From Formosa sp. Hel1_33_131 (GTDB lineage: Bacteria > Bacteroidota > Bacteroidia > Flavobacteriales > Flavobacteriaceae), in NCBI GenBank assembly GCA_949499105.1, contig CATEFX010000015.1, positions 1-42,000 on the forward strand: a DNA stretch of 42,000 nucleotides. The letters are read 5' to 3'. The translations under genes were made by a program, and so were the position numbers. Below, piece by piece: positions 1 through 7,864 of this stretch. The notes beneath the pieces are model-generated. The model saw only the letters and a list, made by a program, of their open reading frames with translations, made no database searches and was not told the DNA's origin. The number at the start of each line of letters is the position of its first letter. Position 1 is the stretch's first letter.

Positions 1-1382
1 CCGATACAAAAGTTAGCAAAGATATTACCTAACAAATCATCAGAAGTGATTTCTCCGGTAATCTCCCCAAAATGATACAATGCCTGACGGATGTCAATCG
101 CTAATAAATCGCCCGAAAGTTTAGCGTCCATCCCTTGCTGCACTTTTTGCACGTCTGAGAGCGCTTTTAATAGCGAATCGTAGTGTCTGGAGTTGGTTAT
201 GATCGTATCGTTGTTGCGCAACGCTCCTGTATTTACAAATTCCAACAATTTTGTTTTTAAAGACTCAATCCCCAATCCGCTTTTTGCAGAAGTAAAAAGC
301 GTATGTAAATATACAAAAGACGTTTCAATAAACGTTTGATCGGCCTGATCCATTTTATTGGCTACAACGATGAGTTGTTTGTCAGGATATTGTTCTTGTA
401 TTTTCCGAATGTCTGTATTAAAAACCTGTATTGTTTCTGAAGTCACTTTAGACGCATCTATCAAATATAAAACCACTTGCGACTGTGTGATTTTTTCAAA
501 TGTTTTTTTAATGCCGATACTTTCAATGGTATCATCGGTCGTTCGAATGCCCGCAGTGTCTATAAATCGGAACTTAATCCCTTCAATAGTGATTTCATCT
601 TCGATCGCATCACGGGTCGTCCCAGCGATGTCACTCACAATGGCTTTATCTTCGTTTAAAAGCGCATTTAAAAGCGTAGATTTCCCCACATTCGGCGCCC
701 CAATAATAGAAATTGGTATGCCATTTTTGATCACATTTCCAGTTGAAAAGGAATCAATCAAATGTTTTAAAACTTTAATAATGCGTTGTAGTAATTCTTC
801 AAATTGCTTGCGATCGGCAAACTCCACATCTTCTTCCGAAAAATCGAGTTCTAATTCGATGAGTGACGCAAAATTCAACAATTCATCTCGTAAGGCTTTG
901 ATCTCATTACTAAACCCTCCACGCATTTGTTGCATGGCTATTTGGTGTGCTGCTTTGTTATCGCTAGCAATCAGATCGGCTACGGCTTCGGCTTGACTTA
1001 AATCGAGTTTTGCATTCAGAAATGCGCGGAGTGTAAACTCTCCAGGATTGGCGATACGCGCCCCATTCCGAACAAATAACTGTATAATTTCCTGTTGTAT
1101 ATAAGAACTCCCATGGCAGGAGATTTCAACGATATTTTCGCCTGTATACGACTGTGGGTTTTTAAAAACTGATACTAAGACTTCATCCAAAATTGATGAA
1201 CCTTCAATGATATGTCCTAAATGGATGGTATGGGTTTTTTGAGATGCTAATTTTTTGGAATGAATCGATTTAAAAAACGCATCTACCATCACAATTGCTT
1301 CGGGTCCTGAGAGTCGTATAACGGCAATGGCACCCGCACCAGAAGGGGTGGCCAAAGCTATAATGGTATCATTTTGTTGCAC
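1..1382 (-). CDS. mnmE: tRNA uridine-5-carboxymethylaminomethyl GTPase MnmE (3' end cut by window)
   Basis: MnmE, with MnmG, installs the carboxymethylaminomethyl group on wobble uridine 34 of certain tRNAs. The start is GTG at 1382-1380, giving V-Q-Q-N-D-T-I-I-A-L-A, the usual MnmE N-terminus; a TAnnTTTG promoter box lies just upstream. The inserted G domain shows P-loop GAPNVGKST, switch I GTTRD, DTAG and NKMD. The reading frame reaches base 1 with FCIG, so only the end of the C-terminal FCIGK (Gly completion, Lys, stop) lies outside the window. The cysteine of that motif, which is required for modification in the family, is present. About 460 codons are visible, normal for the family. The gene is divergent from the TlpA-like lipoprotein gene. 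Confidence 0.97.
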   Translation of the reverse strand, partial: MQQNDTIIALATPSGAGAIAVIRLSGPEAIVMVDAFFKSIHSKKLASQKTHTIHLGHIIEGSSILDEVLVSVFKNPQSYTGENIVEISCHGSSYIQQEIIQLFVRNGARIANPGEFTLRAFLNAKLDLSQAEAVADLIASDNKAAHQIAMQQMRGGFSNEIKALRDELLNFASLIELELDFSEEDVEFADRKQFEELLQRIIKVLKHLIDSFSTGNVIKNGIPISIIGAPNVGKSTLLNALLNEDKAIVSDIAGTTRDAIEDEITIEGIKFRFIDTAGIRTTDDTIESIGIKKTFEKITQSQVVLYLIDASKVTSETIQVFNTDIRKIQEQYPDKQLIVVANKMDQADQTFIETSFVYLHTLFTSAKSGLGIESLKTKLLEFVNTGALRNNDTIITNSRHYDSLLKALSDVQKVQQGMDAKLSGDLLAIDIRQALYHFGEITGEITSDDLLGNIFANFCI

Positions 1383-1396
1383 AGTATTGTTTTTTA

Positions 1397-1404
1397 CAAA
1401 AGTA
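1397..1404 (-). promoter_or_regulatory. -7 promoter element of mnmE (TACTTTTG)
   Basis: Read on the minus strand this is a perfect TAnnTTTG, the Bacteroidota sigma-A -7 consensus. It lies 14 bases before the GTG start of mnmE, so it supports that GTG as the true start. No convincing -33 TTG is seen at the usual distance. Confidence 0.6.
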
Positions 1405-1443
1405 TTAATATTACTTCAAATGAGATAAGTAAAAATTTTAATT

Positions 1444-1451
1444 TATTTTTG
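1444..1451 (+). promoter_or_regulatory. -7 promoter element of the TlpA-like lipoprotein gene (TATTTTTG)
   Basis: Perfect TAnnTTTG match 22 bases before the ATG at 1474, leaving a short leader. It is back to back with the mnmE -7 box about 40 bases away, so the 91-base intergenic region is a divergent promoter. No clear -33 TTG is present. Confidence 0.55.
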
Positions 1452-1473
1452 TAAAAATTTAAAACCAATTAAG

Positions 1474-2613
1474 ATGAAAATGAAGTTCTTTTCTGTAATT
1501 ATATTAGCGCTATTGTTTGCTTGTAAACCCTCTTCAACGCTGTTGGAGAATGAATATGAAATTTCCGTCACAACTGAAGGCATTTACAATGGACTAAGAG
1601 CCTATTTAAAAACAACCGAAGCCGGAAGTAGAGCGGTCACAATTGATACTTCAATTGTCATGAATGGATCATTTAAATTAAAAGGAATCATTGATGGATC
1701 TCAAATGCGAGCCCTAACGATTGATGGTGTTTTGGGAAAATTAGTTTTTATTTTAGAGCCCGGTGAAATTTTTATCGAAGCGTATAAAGACAGTCTTGGG
1801 GCCTCCAAAGTTTTAGGAACGTATAACAATACCGTTTTTGAAGCATTTAAAACTCAAAACCGCGTGATCTCAGAAGAAATAGGGAGCATCCGTAAAAAAT
1901 ACATGGAATCTAATAACGATCCTGAATTGCAAAAAGCACTTCGAAAACGTGGCGATTCGCTTCGAAAAGTAAATAAAAATTTTGGTGTTGAATTTGCGAT
2001 TTCACATCCCGACTCTGATTTCTCTCTTCTTTTGTTAGAAAATTTGACGGCCAGAAGTGGTTTTGATGTCGAGTTAATTTCTAATGCATTTGAAGGTTTA
2101 GACGAAACGATAGTTAGTAGAAACGCTTCTAATATTTTGATTGCCAATAAAGTAAAAACTAAAATTGAAGCGGCCTCAAATGTTCCACTTAAAAAAGGGG
2201 ATTTAGCCCCCGATTTTACAGCCCCAACTCCCGAAGGTCAACAAATCACTATGAGCAAAATTAAGGGAAAAGTAACGATTATCGATTTTTGGGCCTCTTG
2301 GTGCAAACCATGCCGGATCGAAAACCCGAACCTGGTAAAAGTTTATAATGAATATCATGACAAAGGTCTCGAAATTATTAGTGTGGCTTTAGACCGAGTA
2401 AATAAAAAAGAATTTTGGACCAAAGCGATCCAAAAAGATCAATTGAACTGGTACAATGTTTCTAATCTTAAGTATTGGAACGATCCGATTGCAAAAGCTT
2501 ACAATGTAAATTCTATTCCTGCCACCTTTATTATTGATGAAAATGGCGTTATTATTGCCGACCGTTTGAGAGGTGCTGATTTAGAAACAAAAATAAAAGA
2601 ATTGCTTAACTAA
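1474..2613 (+). CDS. TlpA-like thiol-disulfide oxidoreductase lipoprotein (DUF4369 + thioredoxin domain)
   Basis: This is a predicted envelope lipoprotein of 379 residues. The signal peptide ends in a lipobox with Cys17 (LLFAC). Residues about 25-230 match the DUF4369-type N-terminal domain common in Bacteroidota, and residues about 240-379 form a thioredoxin/AhpC-TSA domain. The active-site motif is W-C277-K-P-C280, preceded by DFWAS, with the cis-Pro region NSIPATFIIDENG. It probably reduces or reshuffles disulfides, or serves cytochrome maturation, outside the cytoplasm; the actual substrate is unknown. It stands alone, divergent from mnmE, with a TAnnTTTG box 22 bases before the ATG. Family call is firm, specific role is inference. 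Confidence 0.9.
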   Translation: MKMKFFSVIILALLFACKPSSTLLENEYEISVTTEGIYNGLRAYLKTTEAGSRAVTIDTSIVMNGSFKLKGIIDGSQMRALTIDGVLGKLVFILEPGEIFIEAYKDSLGASKVLGTYNNTVFEAFKTQNRVISEEIGSIRKKYMESNNDPELQKALRKRGDSLRKVNKNFGVEFAISHPDSDFSLLLLENLTARSGFDVELISNAFEGLDETIVSRNASNILIANKVKTKIEAASNVPLKKGDLAPDFTAPTPEGQQITMSKIKGKVTIIDFWASWCKPCRIENPNLVKVYNEYHDKGLEIISVALDRVNKKEFWTKAIQKDQLNWYNVSNLKYWNDPIAKAYNVNSIPATFIIDENGVIIADRLRGADLETKIKELLN

Positions 2614-2701
2614 AAATGTGTAACCCTAGACAGTCGCTGTCGTTTCGTACGAAAATTTCAATTTGTGTTGCTTCCATAAAATTTGTATCATTACCAACTC
2701 T

Positions 2702-3181
2702 ATGAAAGCGTCCACGGTTGTACAACTCAAAAAAGAACTAGAAACTTTAAATCCAGAACATTTAAAGGAACTCTGCTTGCGATTGGCCCGTTTTAAATTA
2801 GAGAATAAAGAACTCCTCACCTATTTACTTTTTGAATCAGAAGATGAATCTTATTATATTGAAGGGATCAAAGAAGAAGTGGATCGTTTGTTTATAGAAA
2901 TTAATACCAAAAGCTATTTTTATATTAAGAAAAGTGTGCGTAAAATTTTACGCCTTCTTAAAAAATATGCCCGCTATTCTACTAAAAAAGAAACCGAAAT
3001 TGAACTCCTACTCTATTATTGTTATAAACTCAAAACACTCAAACCTTCAATTAATAACAATGTAACGCTCACCAATATTTATTGTAAGCAGATTGAAAAC
3101 ATTGAAAAAAAAATTATTAAATTACACGAAGATTTGCAATATGATTTCAATACACAACTCAACGATCTCACAGAACTTTAA
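2702..3181 (+). CDS. Conserved-looking hypothetical helical protein (159 aa)
   Basis: I do not recognise a named family. The protein starts at ATG 2702 (MKASTVVQLKKEL); an open frame extends 39 bases further upstream, but the ATG gives the more natural N-terminus. It has no signal peptide or membrane segment. It looks almost entirely alpha-helical, with many Leu, Lys, Glu and Tyr residues. Its N-terminal stretch (LKKELETLNPEHLKELCLRL) resembles short helical repeat packing. The next gene (ROK kinase) begins 9 bases after its stop, so the two are probably co-transcribed. No catalytic motif is visible, and function is unknown. Confidence 0.7.
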   Translation: MKASTVVQLKKELETLNPEHLKELCLRLARFKLENKELLTYLLFESEDESYYIEGIKEEVDRLFIEINTKSYFYIKKSVRKILRLLKKYARYSTKKETEIELLLYYCYKLKTLKPSINNNVTLTNIYCKQIENIEKKIIKLHEDLQYDFNTQLNDLTEL

Positions 3182-3190
3182 AAATATCTC

Positions 3191-3943
3191 ATGGAAATTT
3201 TAGGAATAGACATTGGAGGTACTGGCATAAAAGGCGCCATTGTAGACACCAAAACTGGTGAACTATTAAGTGGTCGCCTTCGAGTATCAACTCCTAAACC
3301 CGCCACACCAGAAAGTGTAGCTGCTGAATTAGAAACCTTCATTAACTCCTTTAAATGGAAGGGACCCGTTGGAATTTCATTCCCTACAGTGATTAAAAAT
3401 GGAAAAGCCATGCAATATGGCAATCTTGACAAAACGTGGCAATATACTCAAATAGACACGCTTTTTAAATCCAAAACAGGACATGATTTCTATATCGTCA
3501 ATGATGCAGATGCCGCAGCAATGGGAGTGATGGAATTTGGGGTAGGAAAAAACCAAATGGGTTTAGTGATCACCATTACTTTAGGAACTGGAATTGGATC
3601 AGGAGTCTTTTTTGACGGTAAATTATTATCTAATTTTGAACTCGGGCGTATGTATGGTCGAAAAGGAGATATTATGGAGTCTTTTGCAGCAGATTCTGCC
3701 AGGAAACGAGAAGAGTGGAGTTTTAAAGCATGGGCAAAACGTGTTAATTTCTTTTTAAATCACGTTGAAAAAACCTTTAATCCTGACCTCATCATTATTG
3801 GAGGTGGTGTGAGTAAAAAGATGGATAAATTTGAACAGTATATCGATCTTAATACCCCTTTAAAAGCCGCTGAATTAAAAAACAATGCTGGGATTATTGG
3901 CGCAGCCATTTTTGCCAAAACTTGTATCGAAAAGAACGCATAA
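3191..3943 (+). CDS. ppgK: Polyphosphate glucokinase-like ROK-family kinase
   Basis: Predicted to phosphorylate glucose using polyphosphate and/or ATP in the cytoplasm. At 250 residues it has PpgK length. Residues 5-14 ([10 protein letters not shown]) are the phosphate-binding loop, V-N-D105 carries the likely catalytic aspartate, residues 131-137 (LGTGIGS) are the second phosphate loop, and [10 protein letters not shown] is near the C-terminus. The ROK zinc-binding cysteine motif is absent, as in polyphosphate glucokinases. Odd point: the glucose-contacting ELGH motif reads E150-L-G-R153, so His is replaced by Arg and the usual Asn-Thr before it is also changed. Family membership is clear, but glucose specificity is less certain. 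Confidence 0.85.
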   Translation: MEILGIDIGGTGIKGAIVDTKTGELLSGRLRVSTPKPATPESVAAELETFINSFKWKGPVGISFPTVIKNGKAMQYGNLDKTWQYTQIDTLFKSKTGHDFYIVNDADAAAMGVMEFGVGKNQMGLVITITLGTGIGSGVFFDGKLLSNFELGRMYGRKGDIMESFAADSARKREEWSFKAWAKRVNFFLNHVEKTFNPDLIIIGGGVSKKMDKFEQYIDLNTPLKAAELKNNAGIIGAAIFAKTCIEKNA

Positions 3944-3966
3944 AAGACTGTTTATTTATTTTTTTA

Positions 3967-3974
3967 TATATTTG
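3967..3974 (+). promoter_or_regulatory. -7 promoter element (TATATTTG)
   Basis: Perfect TAnnTTTG between the ROK kinase gene and the next small gene. It would start transcription near 3980, which favours ATG 4004 over the in-frame ATG at 3992 as the start of the downstream gene. There is no clear -33 TTG. Confidence 0.5.
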
Positions 3975-4003
3975 TACAAGCTTTCCCCAAATTGCTTTGC
4001 TTT

Positions 4004-4366
4004 ATGAATACACCTACAAACTCCACCAAACAACTGGTTCAACCCAATGAACCCATTCAAATTAGTCGATTACTGATCACTAAAATTTCAATTTTAAAAG
4101 ACACGCCCTCGGTTGTATATCAAGTCCCTTTTGAATTGTCAACGACTCCAAATAGAGCTTGGAAAGAAGCGCTAATGAGTAATTGGGCATCCATTTCCAA
4201 GCTTCGTTTTCGCGCTTTAAAAACAATTATATGGGTCTATCATAATCGGGTATTAATTAACAACGTCTCGATCGAACTCTTTCAAGAAGATTTAGAAAAA
4301 ATGCTTTCGAGCGCCATTGAAATGACCAATACTCAAATGGGTAGGAAACAGAAACATGCTATTTAA
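4004..4366 (+). CDS. Hypothetical protein (120 aa)
   Basis: I do not recognise this protein. The start is placed at ATG 4004 (MNTPTNSTKQL) because a TAnnTTTG box at 3967 would leave almost no leader for the upstream ATG at 3992. It has no signal peptide or membrane helix. It contains two Trp residues in the middle (NRAWKEALMSNWASISKLRF) and a basic C-terminus. The stop overlaps the stop of the convergent holA gene by 8 bases. Its promoter box and open frame suggest a real gene, but nothing in the sequence points to a function. Confidence 0.6.
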   Translation: MNTPTNSTKQLVQPNEPIQISRLLITKISILKDTPSVVYQVPFELSTTPNRAWKEALMSNWASISKLRFRALKTIIWVYHNRVLINNVSIELFQEDLEKMLSSAIEMTNTQMGRKQKHAI

Positions 4367-5360
4367 GAATGTTATAAATCAGTTCGTTATACAAGTCTCT
4401 CGGCGCTAGATTGGCCCCTATTCCTTTACTTTTAGTATCATAGGTTCGAAGGGTTTCCAGAACCCCGCTAATGCGTTTCATGGGGAAATTTCGAGACACT
4501 GCAATGTATTCGTTCACAAAGTAAGGATTCACTCCCAACGCTTTAGCAACGGTTCCCGGATTGCGGTCTCGAACTGTATGTAGTGTCATTAATTTGGTGA
4601 AATACATGTACAAAATCGAGATGGTTAAGACAAACGGATGTTGTTTAGAGTTTTGAGCGAAATAATTAACAATTTGATAAGCTTTTATATGATCCAAATG
4701 ACCAATCGCTTTTTGGAGTTCAAAATTATTAAAGTCTTTAGAAATTCCAATGTTTTCCTCGATAATCTCAGGCGTAATTTCTCTTTGAGCGCCTACTACA
4801 ATTTCTAATTTATTGAGTTCATTGGCTATTTTACTCAAATCATTCCCCAAAAATTCCGAAAGCATTAAAGCCGCTTTTGGAGTAATCGTAATTTTTTTTG
4901 CGCTTAGATAATTCTGAATCCAACTCGGAATTTTATCTTCATATATCTTTTTACTTTCAAAAACCACCGCTGATTTAGAAAGTGTTTTATAAAGTGCTTT
5001 TCGTTTATCTAAGGATTTGTATTTGTAGTTAAAAACCAAGACCGTGGACGGCTGCGGATTTTTAGCATATGCGACTAGTTGTTCGATCGTTTTAATAAGG
5101 TTTTGTGCTTCTTTTACAATAATCACTTGACGTTCGGCCATCATGGGATAGCGCTTAGCATTCGATACAATGTCCTGAATGGAGACCTCTTTTCCGTAAA
5201 CTACCATTTGGTTAAATCCTTTCTCTTCTTCTGCCAATACATGAGATTCGATAAAATCAGAAATCATATCAATATAGTAAGCCTCCTCACCCATTAAAAA
5301 ATAGATGGGCGCAATCTTACCTCCTTTAATGTCAGTTATTAGCTGGTTATTAGCGTTCAT
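4359..5360 (-). CDS. holA: DNA polymerase III subunit delta
   Basis: HolA is the clamp-loader subunit that opens the sliding clamp for the replicative polymerase. The 333-residue protein has the expected N-terminus (LITDIKGGKIAPIYFLMGEE), an AAA+-like fold without a functional Walker A, and a C-terminal collar domain (about 210-333) with the conserved GIGANLAPRDLY motif near the end. The length is normal. It is transcribed divergently from the HsdR-N domain gene, with only 26 bases between the two start codons. Its 3' end overlaps a convergent small gene by 8 bases, so no classical terminator fits there. Confidence 0.95.
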   Translation of the reverse strand: MNANNQLITDIKGGKIAPIYFLMGEEAYYIDMISDFIESHVLAEEEKGFNQMVVYGKEVSIQDIVSNAKRYPMMAERQVIIVKEAQNLIKTIEQLVAYAKNPQPSTVLVFNYKYKSLDKRKALYKTLSKSAVVFESKKIYEDKIPSWIQNYLSAKKITITPKAALMLSEFLGNDLSKIANELNKLEIVVGAQREITPEIIEENIGISKDFNNFELQKAIGHLDHIKAYQIVNYFAQNSKQHPFVLTISILYMYFTKLMTLHTVRDRNPGTVAKALGVNPYFVNEYIAVSRNFPMKRISGVLETLRTYDTKSKGIGANLAPRDLYNELIYNILK

Positions 5361-5374
5361 TCAAAAAAAATTAC

Positions 5375-5382
5375 CAAATTTG
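5375..5382. promoter_or_regulatory. Shared symmetric -7-like element CAAATTTG in the holA divergent promoter
   Basis: CAAATTTG is a perfect palindrome and differs from TAnnTTTG at only one base on either strand. It sits inside the 26-base gap between holA (start 5360) and the divergent gene (GTG 5387). On the minus strand it would leave a leader of about 8 bases. On the plus strand it would put transcription initiation at or near the GTG itself. Confidence 0.35.
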
Positions 5383-5386
5383 TACT

Positions 5387-5842
5387 GTGCAAAGTTTAAA
5401 TTTTCCAACATATTCGTTCAGGCTCAAAAATAGCGAAAATAATACTCATATTTTTGATGTTATCCGTAAAAAATTTGTGGTGCTTCAACCCGAAGAATGG
5501 GTGCGCCAACATTGTGTTCAGTATTTAATCCATGAAAAAAAATATCCGATCGCTCTTATTAATGTTGAAAAAGCTGTTTTAATTAACGGTCTCAACAAAC
5601 GTTATGATATCGTTGTCTTTAATCCCGACGGAAGTTTGTGTGTGGTGGTGGAATGCAAAGCTCCTAAAGTCAAAATAGCTCAAGATACATTTGATCAAAT
5701 AGCACGCTACAACCGCACTCTAAAAGCCAGCTATCTGATGGTAACTAATGGATTAAATCATTATTTTTGTACAATGAATCATGACTTAGAGAGCTATCAG
5801 TTTTTAGAATCACTGCCAAACTATAATACCAAATCAATTTGA
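5387..5842 (+). CDS. Stand-alone HsdR N-terminal-like PD-(D/E)XK protein
   Basis: A 151-residue protein matching the N-terminal nuclease-fold domain of type I restriction R subunits (HSDR_N_2 type). The active-site pattern is visible: R-Y-D74 followed by E89-C-K91 on adjacent strands (DIVVFNPDG, then VVVECKAP), plus a QIARYN motif and a Glu-rich helix near the N-terminus. There is no helicase, specificity or methylase gene nearby, so it is not a restriction system. The start is GTG 5387. Its stop overlaps the TTG start of the glycosyltransferase by 4 bases, indicating translational coupling. Role unknown; nucleic-acid cleavage or repair is an inference from the fold. Confidence 0.85.
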   Translation: MQSLNFPTYSFRLKNSENNTHIFDVIRKKFVVLQPEEWVRQHCVQYLIHEKKYPIALINVEKAVLINGLNKRYDIVVFNPDGSLCVVVECKAPKVKIAQDTFDQIARYNRTLKASYLMVTNGLNHYFCTMNHDLESYQFLESLPNYNTKSI

Positions 5843-6828
5843 AACTAGCAATTGTCATCCTCAACTGGAATGGGAAAAAACTCTTAGAAACGTTTCTTCC
5901 TTCGGTCATAGAGCACTCCAAAAGGCATCCCATTTATGTCATTGACAATGGATCAACAGATGCATCAGTTCCTTTCTTGAAAACCCAATTCCCTACGGTT
6001 CAATGCATTCAATTGATGCAGAATTTAGGATATGCTGGTGGCTATAATGAGGGGTTGAAACACGTTAATGAAACTGTTTATTGTTTACTAAACTCCGATG
6101 TTGAAGTGACTAAAAACTGGTTAAAACCTGTTATTGGTGCATTTGAATCCAATCCAAACACAGCGATCATTCAACCAAAAATTTTAAATTATAATGATAA
6201 AACTAAATTTGATTATGCGGGTGCTGGCGGCGGATTTATCGATCAACTTGGGTATCCGTATTGCAGAGGTCGAATTTTTAATGCAATCGAGAAAGATCAT
6301 GGCCAATACGACGACCAAAAAGATGTGTTTTGGGCTTCTGGAGCGTGTTTTTTTGTTAGAGCATACGTGTTTGAAACTTTAGGAGGATTTGATTCTAAGT
6401 TTTTTGCTCATATGGAAGAAATCGATTTGTGTTGGCGCGCTCAAAACAACGGTCTGACAGTTTCTTATATCGGAACCTCGACCGTTTACCATGTAGGTGG
6501 CGCAAGTTTAAAAACTTCGAATCCAAAAAAAACATATTTAAATTTTAGAAACAGCTTATACACAGTCGTTAAAAACACACATTCTCAGCTATTCACGATT
6601 GTCTTTATTCGATTAGTTTTAGATGGGATTGCGGGAATCCGATTTTTATTACAAGGCCAACCAAAACACATGATTGCCATCCTAAAAGCACATGGACGTT
6701 TTTATCACGCTCTCCCCTATTTACTTCGATTTAGAAAACAGCACCCGACAAGAATTACATTTAGACTTTTGCCATCAATTGTATGGTCTCATTTTGTGTC
6801 TAAAATATCTAATTTTAAAAAATTATGA
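5839..6828 (+). CDS. Family 2 glycosyltransferase (rhamnosyltransferase-like)
   Basis: A GT-A fold glycosyltransferase of 329 residues that probably adds a sugar to a cell-surface glycan. It begins with KLAIVILNWNG, then VIDNGSTD (nucleotide-sugar binding) and LLNSDVEV, with NSD as the DxD equivalent. These are followed by WASGACFFVRA and GGFDSKFFAHMEEIDLCWR, the typical acceptor-side motif. The C-terminal ~80 residues are hydrophobic and basic and may lie against the membrane. The start must be TTG 5839, since the conserved N-terminus begins right there; TTG overlaps the TGA of the upstream gene (TTGA). The sugar donor and acceptor cannot be told from sequence. Confidence 0.92.
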   Translation: MKLAIVILNWNGKKLLETFLPSVIEHSKRHPIYVIDNGSTDASVPFLKTQFPTVQCIQLMQNLGYAGGYNEGLKHVNETVYCLLNSDVEVTKNWLKPVIGAFESNPNTAIIQPKILNYNDKTKFDYAGAGGGFIDQLGYPYCRGRIFNAIEKDHGQYDDQKDVFWASGACFFVRAYVFETLGGFDSKFFAHMEEIDLCWRAQNNGLTVSYIGTSTVYHVGGASLKTSNPKKTYLNFRNSLYTVVKNTHSQLFTIVFIRLVLDGIAGIRFLLQGQPKHMIAILKAHGRFYHALPYLLRFRKQHPTRITFRLLPSIVWSHFVSKISNFKKL

Positions 6829-6833
6829 AATAG

Positions 6834-6850
6834 TGTCACATATGGTGGCA
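6834..6850. repeat. Imperfect inverted repeat upstream of the OmpA lipoprotein gene
   Basis: TGTCAC and GTGGCA arms flank a 5-base centre, with one arm mismatch. It starts five bases after the glycosyltransferase stop and about 55 bases before the next start. It has no T-run, so it is not an obvious terminator; it could be a weak operator or chance. Confidence 0.25.
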
Positions 6851-6903
6851 TTAAGAAAAATAATTTCATAATTTTACATTTTACATATCTAAATATTTTT
6901 AAG

Positions 6904-7758
6904 ATGAAAAAAATCTACACATTAGGAGTTACTGCATTAATAGTGCTAACATCATGTGGCCCAAGCAAAGATTTGGTCGCTGCTCAAGAAAAATTAAAAA
7001 ACACTCAAGATTTATTAAATACAGCGACTGTAAAGTTAAATAGCTGTTTGTCCGATAAAGCCGTTGCGAACGCCAGTTTAACCGCTTTAAAAGACCAATT
7101 AGTCGATTTAAGAAAAACAAATGATGCGCTCATTAGTAGTTCTAAAGAAATGACTGTTCTTACAACCAAAGGCGCTGATAATTTAGAAAAAACACTCGAA
7201 AGCCTTCAAGAAAGAGATTTAAAAATTAATCGCCTTCAAGATGCTATCACCAAAAAGGACAGCATCACTTTAGCGATTGTTTCTAGTTTAAAGAAATCTG
7301 TAGGAATCGATGATCCAGACATCGAAATAAACGTTGAAAAAGGCGTTGTTTTTATTTCCATTGCTGATAAATTATTATTTAAAAGCGGAAGTTTTACAGT
7401 AACTCAAAAAGCAAAATCAGTTTTAGAAAAAGTAGCTAAGGTCATTAATGACAAGCCCGATTTTGAAGCCATGATTGAAGGACATACGGACGATCGTTCC
7501 TATTCAAGCGGCGTTCTGGTTGATAACTGGGATTTAAGCGTCAAACGCTCAACTTCTATTATTAGAGAATTACAAGGCATGGGTGTAAACCCTGCACAAT
7601 TGATTGCTTCAGGACGTAGTAGTTATGTGCCATTAACAGACAATAATACTGCCGAAAATAGAGCTAAAAATAGACGTACCCGAGTGGTCGTACTTCCAAA
7701 AATCGATCAGTTTTACGAAATGATTGAAAACGAAGTCAAAGCACTTTCTGGTCAATAG
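6904..7758 (+). CDS. OmpA-family peptidoglycan-associated lipoprotein
   Basis: A 284-residue outer-membrane lipoprotein that should tether the membrane to peptidoglycan. The lipobox is VLTSC with Cys18. Residues about 24-120 form a heptad-rich coiled coil (runs of Leu, Lys, Asp, Asn). Residues about 140-270 are an OmpA C-terminal domain with GHTDD at 193-197, the DLSVKRS helix and NRRTRVVVLP near 257-266, which carries the peptidoglycan-contacting Arg. There is no N-terminal beta barrel, so this is a Pal/coiled-coil type and not OmpA itself. It is followed by a strong terminator at 7782-7809. A near-consensus -7 box (TAATTTTA, 6869-6876) may drive it. Confidence 0.92.
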   Translation: MKKIYTLGVTALIVLTSCGPSKDLVAAQEKLKNTQDLLNTATVKLNSCLSDKAVANASLTALKDQLVDLRKTNDALISSSKEMTVLTTKGADNLEKTLESLQERDLKINRLQDAITKKDSITLAIVSSLKKSVGIDDPDIEINVEKGVVFISIADKLLFKSGSFTVTQKAKSVLEKVAKVINDKPDFEAMIEGHTDDRSYSSGVLVDNWDLSVKRSTSIIRELQGMGVNPAQLIASGRSSYVPLTDNNTAENRAKNRRTRVVVLPKIDQFYEMIENEVKALSGQ

Positions 7759-7781
7759 TCACTTACCTAAGATAAAATCAC

Positions 7782-7809
7782 AAAAGCCCGCCGTTTAGGT
7801 GGGCTTTTT
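7782..7809 (+). terminator. Rho-independent terminator after the OmpA lipoprotein gene
   Basis: Stem arms AAAAGCCCGCC and GGTGGGCTTTT (one G-T pair) enclose a 5-base loop, and the hairpin ends in a T-run. It is placed 24 bases after the stop codon and immediately before the pheT promoter. Confidence 0.85.
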
Positions 7810-7810
7810 A

Positions 7811-7841
7811 TTTGATAGCTAAGAGCTTTATTTTATATTTG
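7811..7841 (+). promoter_or_regulatory. pheT promoter (TTTG - 19 bp - TATATTTG)
   Basis: The -33 element TTTG at 7811-7814 and the -7 element TATATTTG at 7834-7841 are separated by exactly 19 bases, the best complete Bacteroidota promoter in the window. Initiation near 7847 leaves a leader of under 20 bases before ATG 7865. Confidence 0.7.
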
Positions 7842-7864
7842 CTCAAAAGCAATAATTCCGCATA

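Noticed and set aside
358-996. 212-codon plus-strand open frame
   Set aside because: It is antisense to mnmE, whose GTPase motifs all lie on the minus strand here; a shadow frame.
5387-5842. A type I restriction-modification locus
   Set aside because: Only the N-terminal nuclease-like domain is present; no HsdM, HsdS or helicase partners are near.
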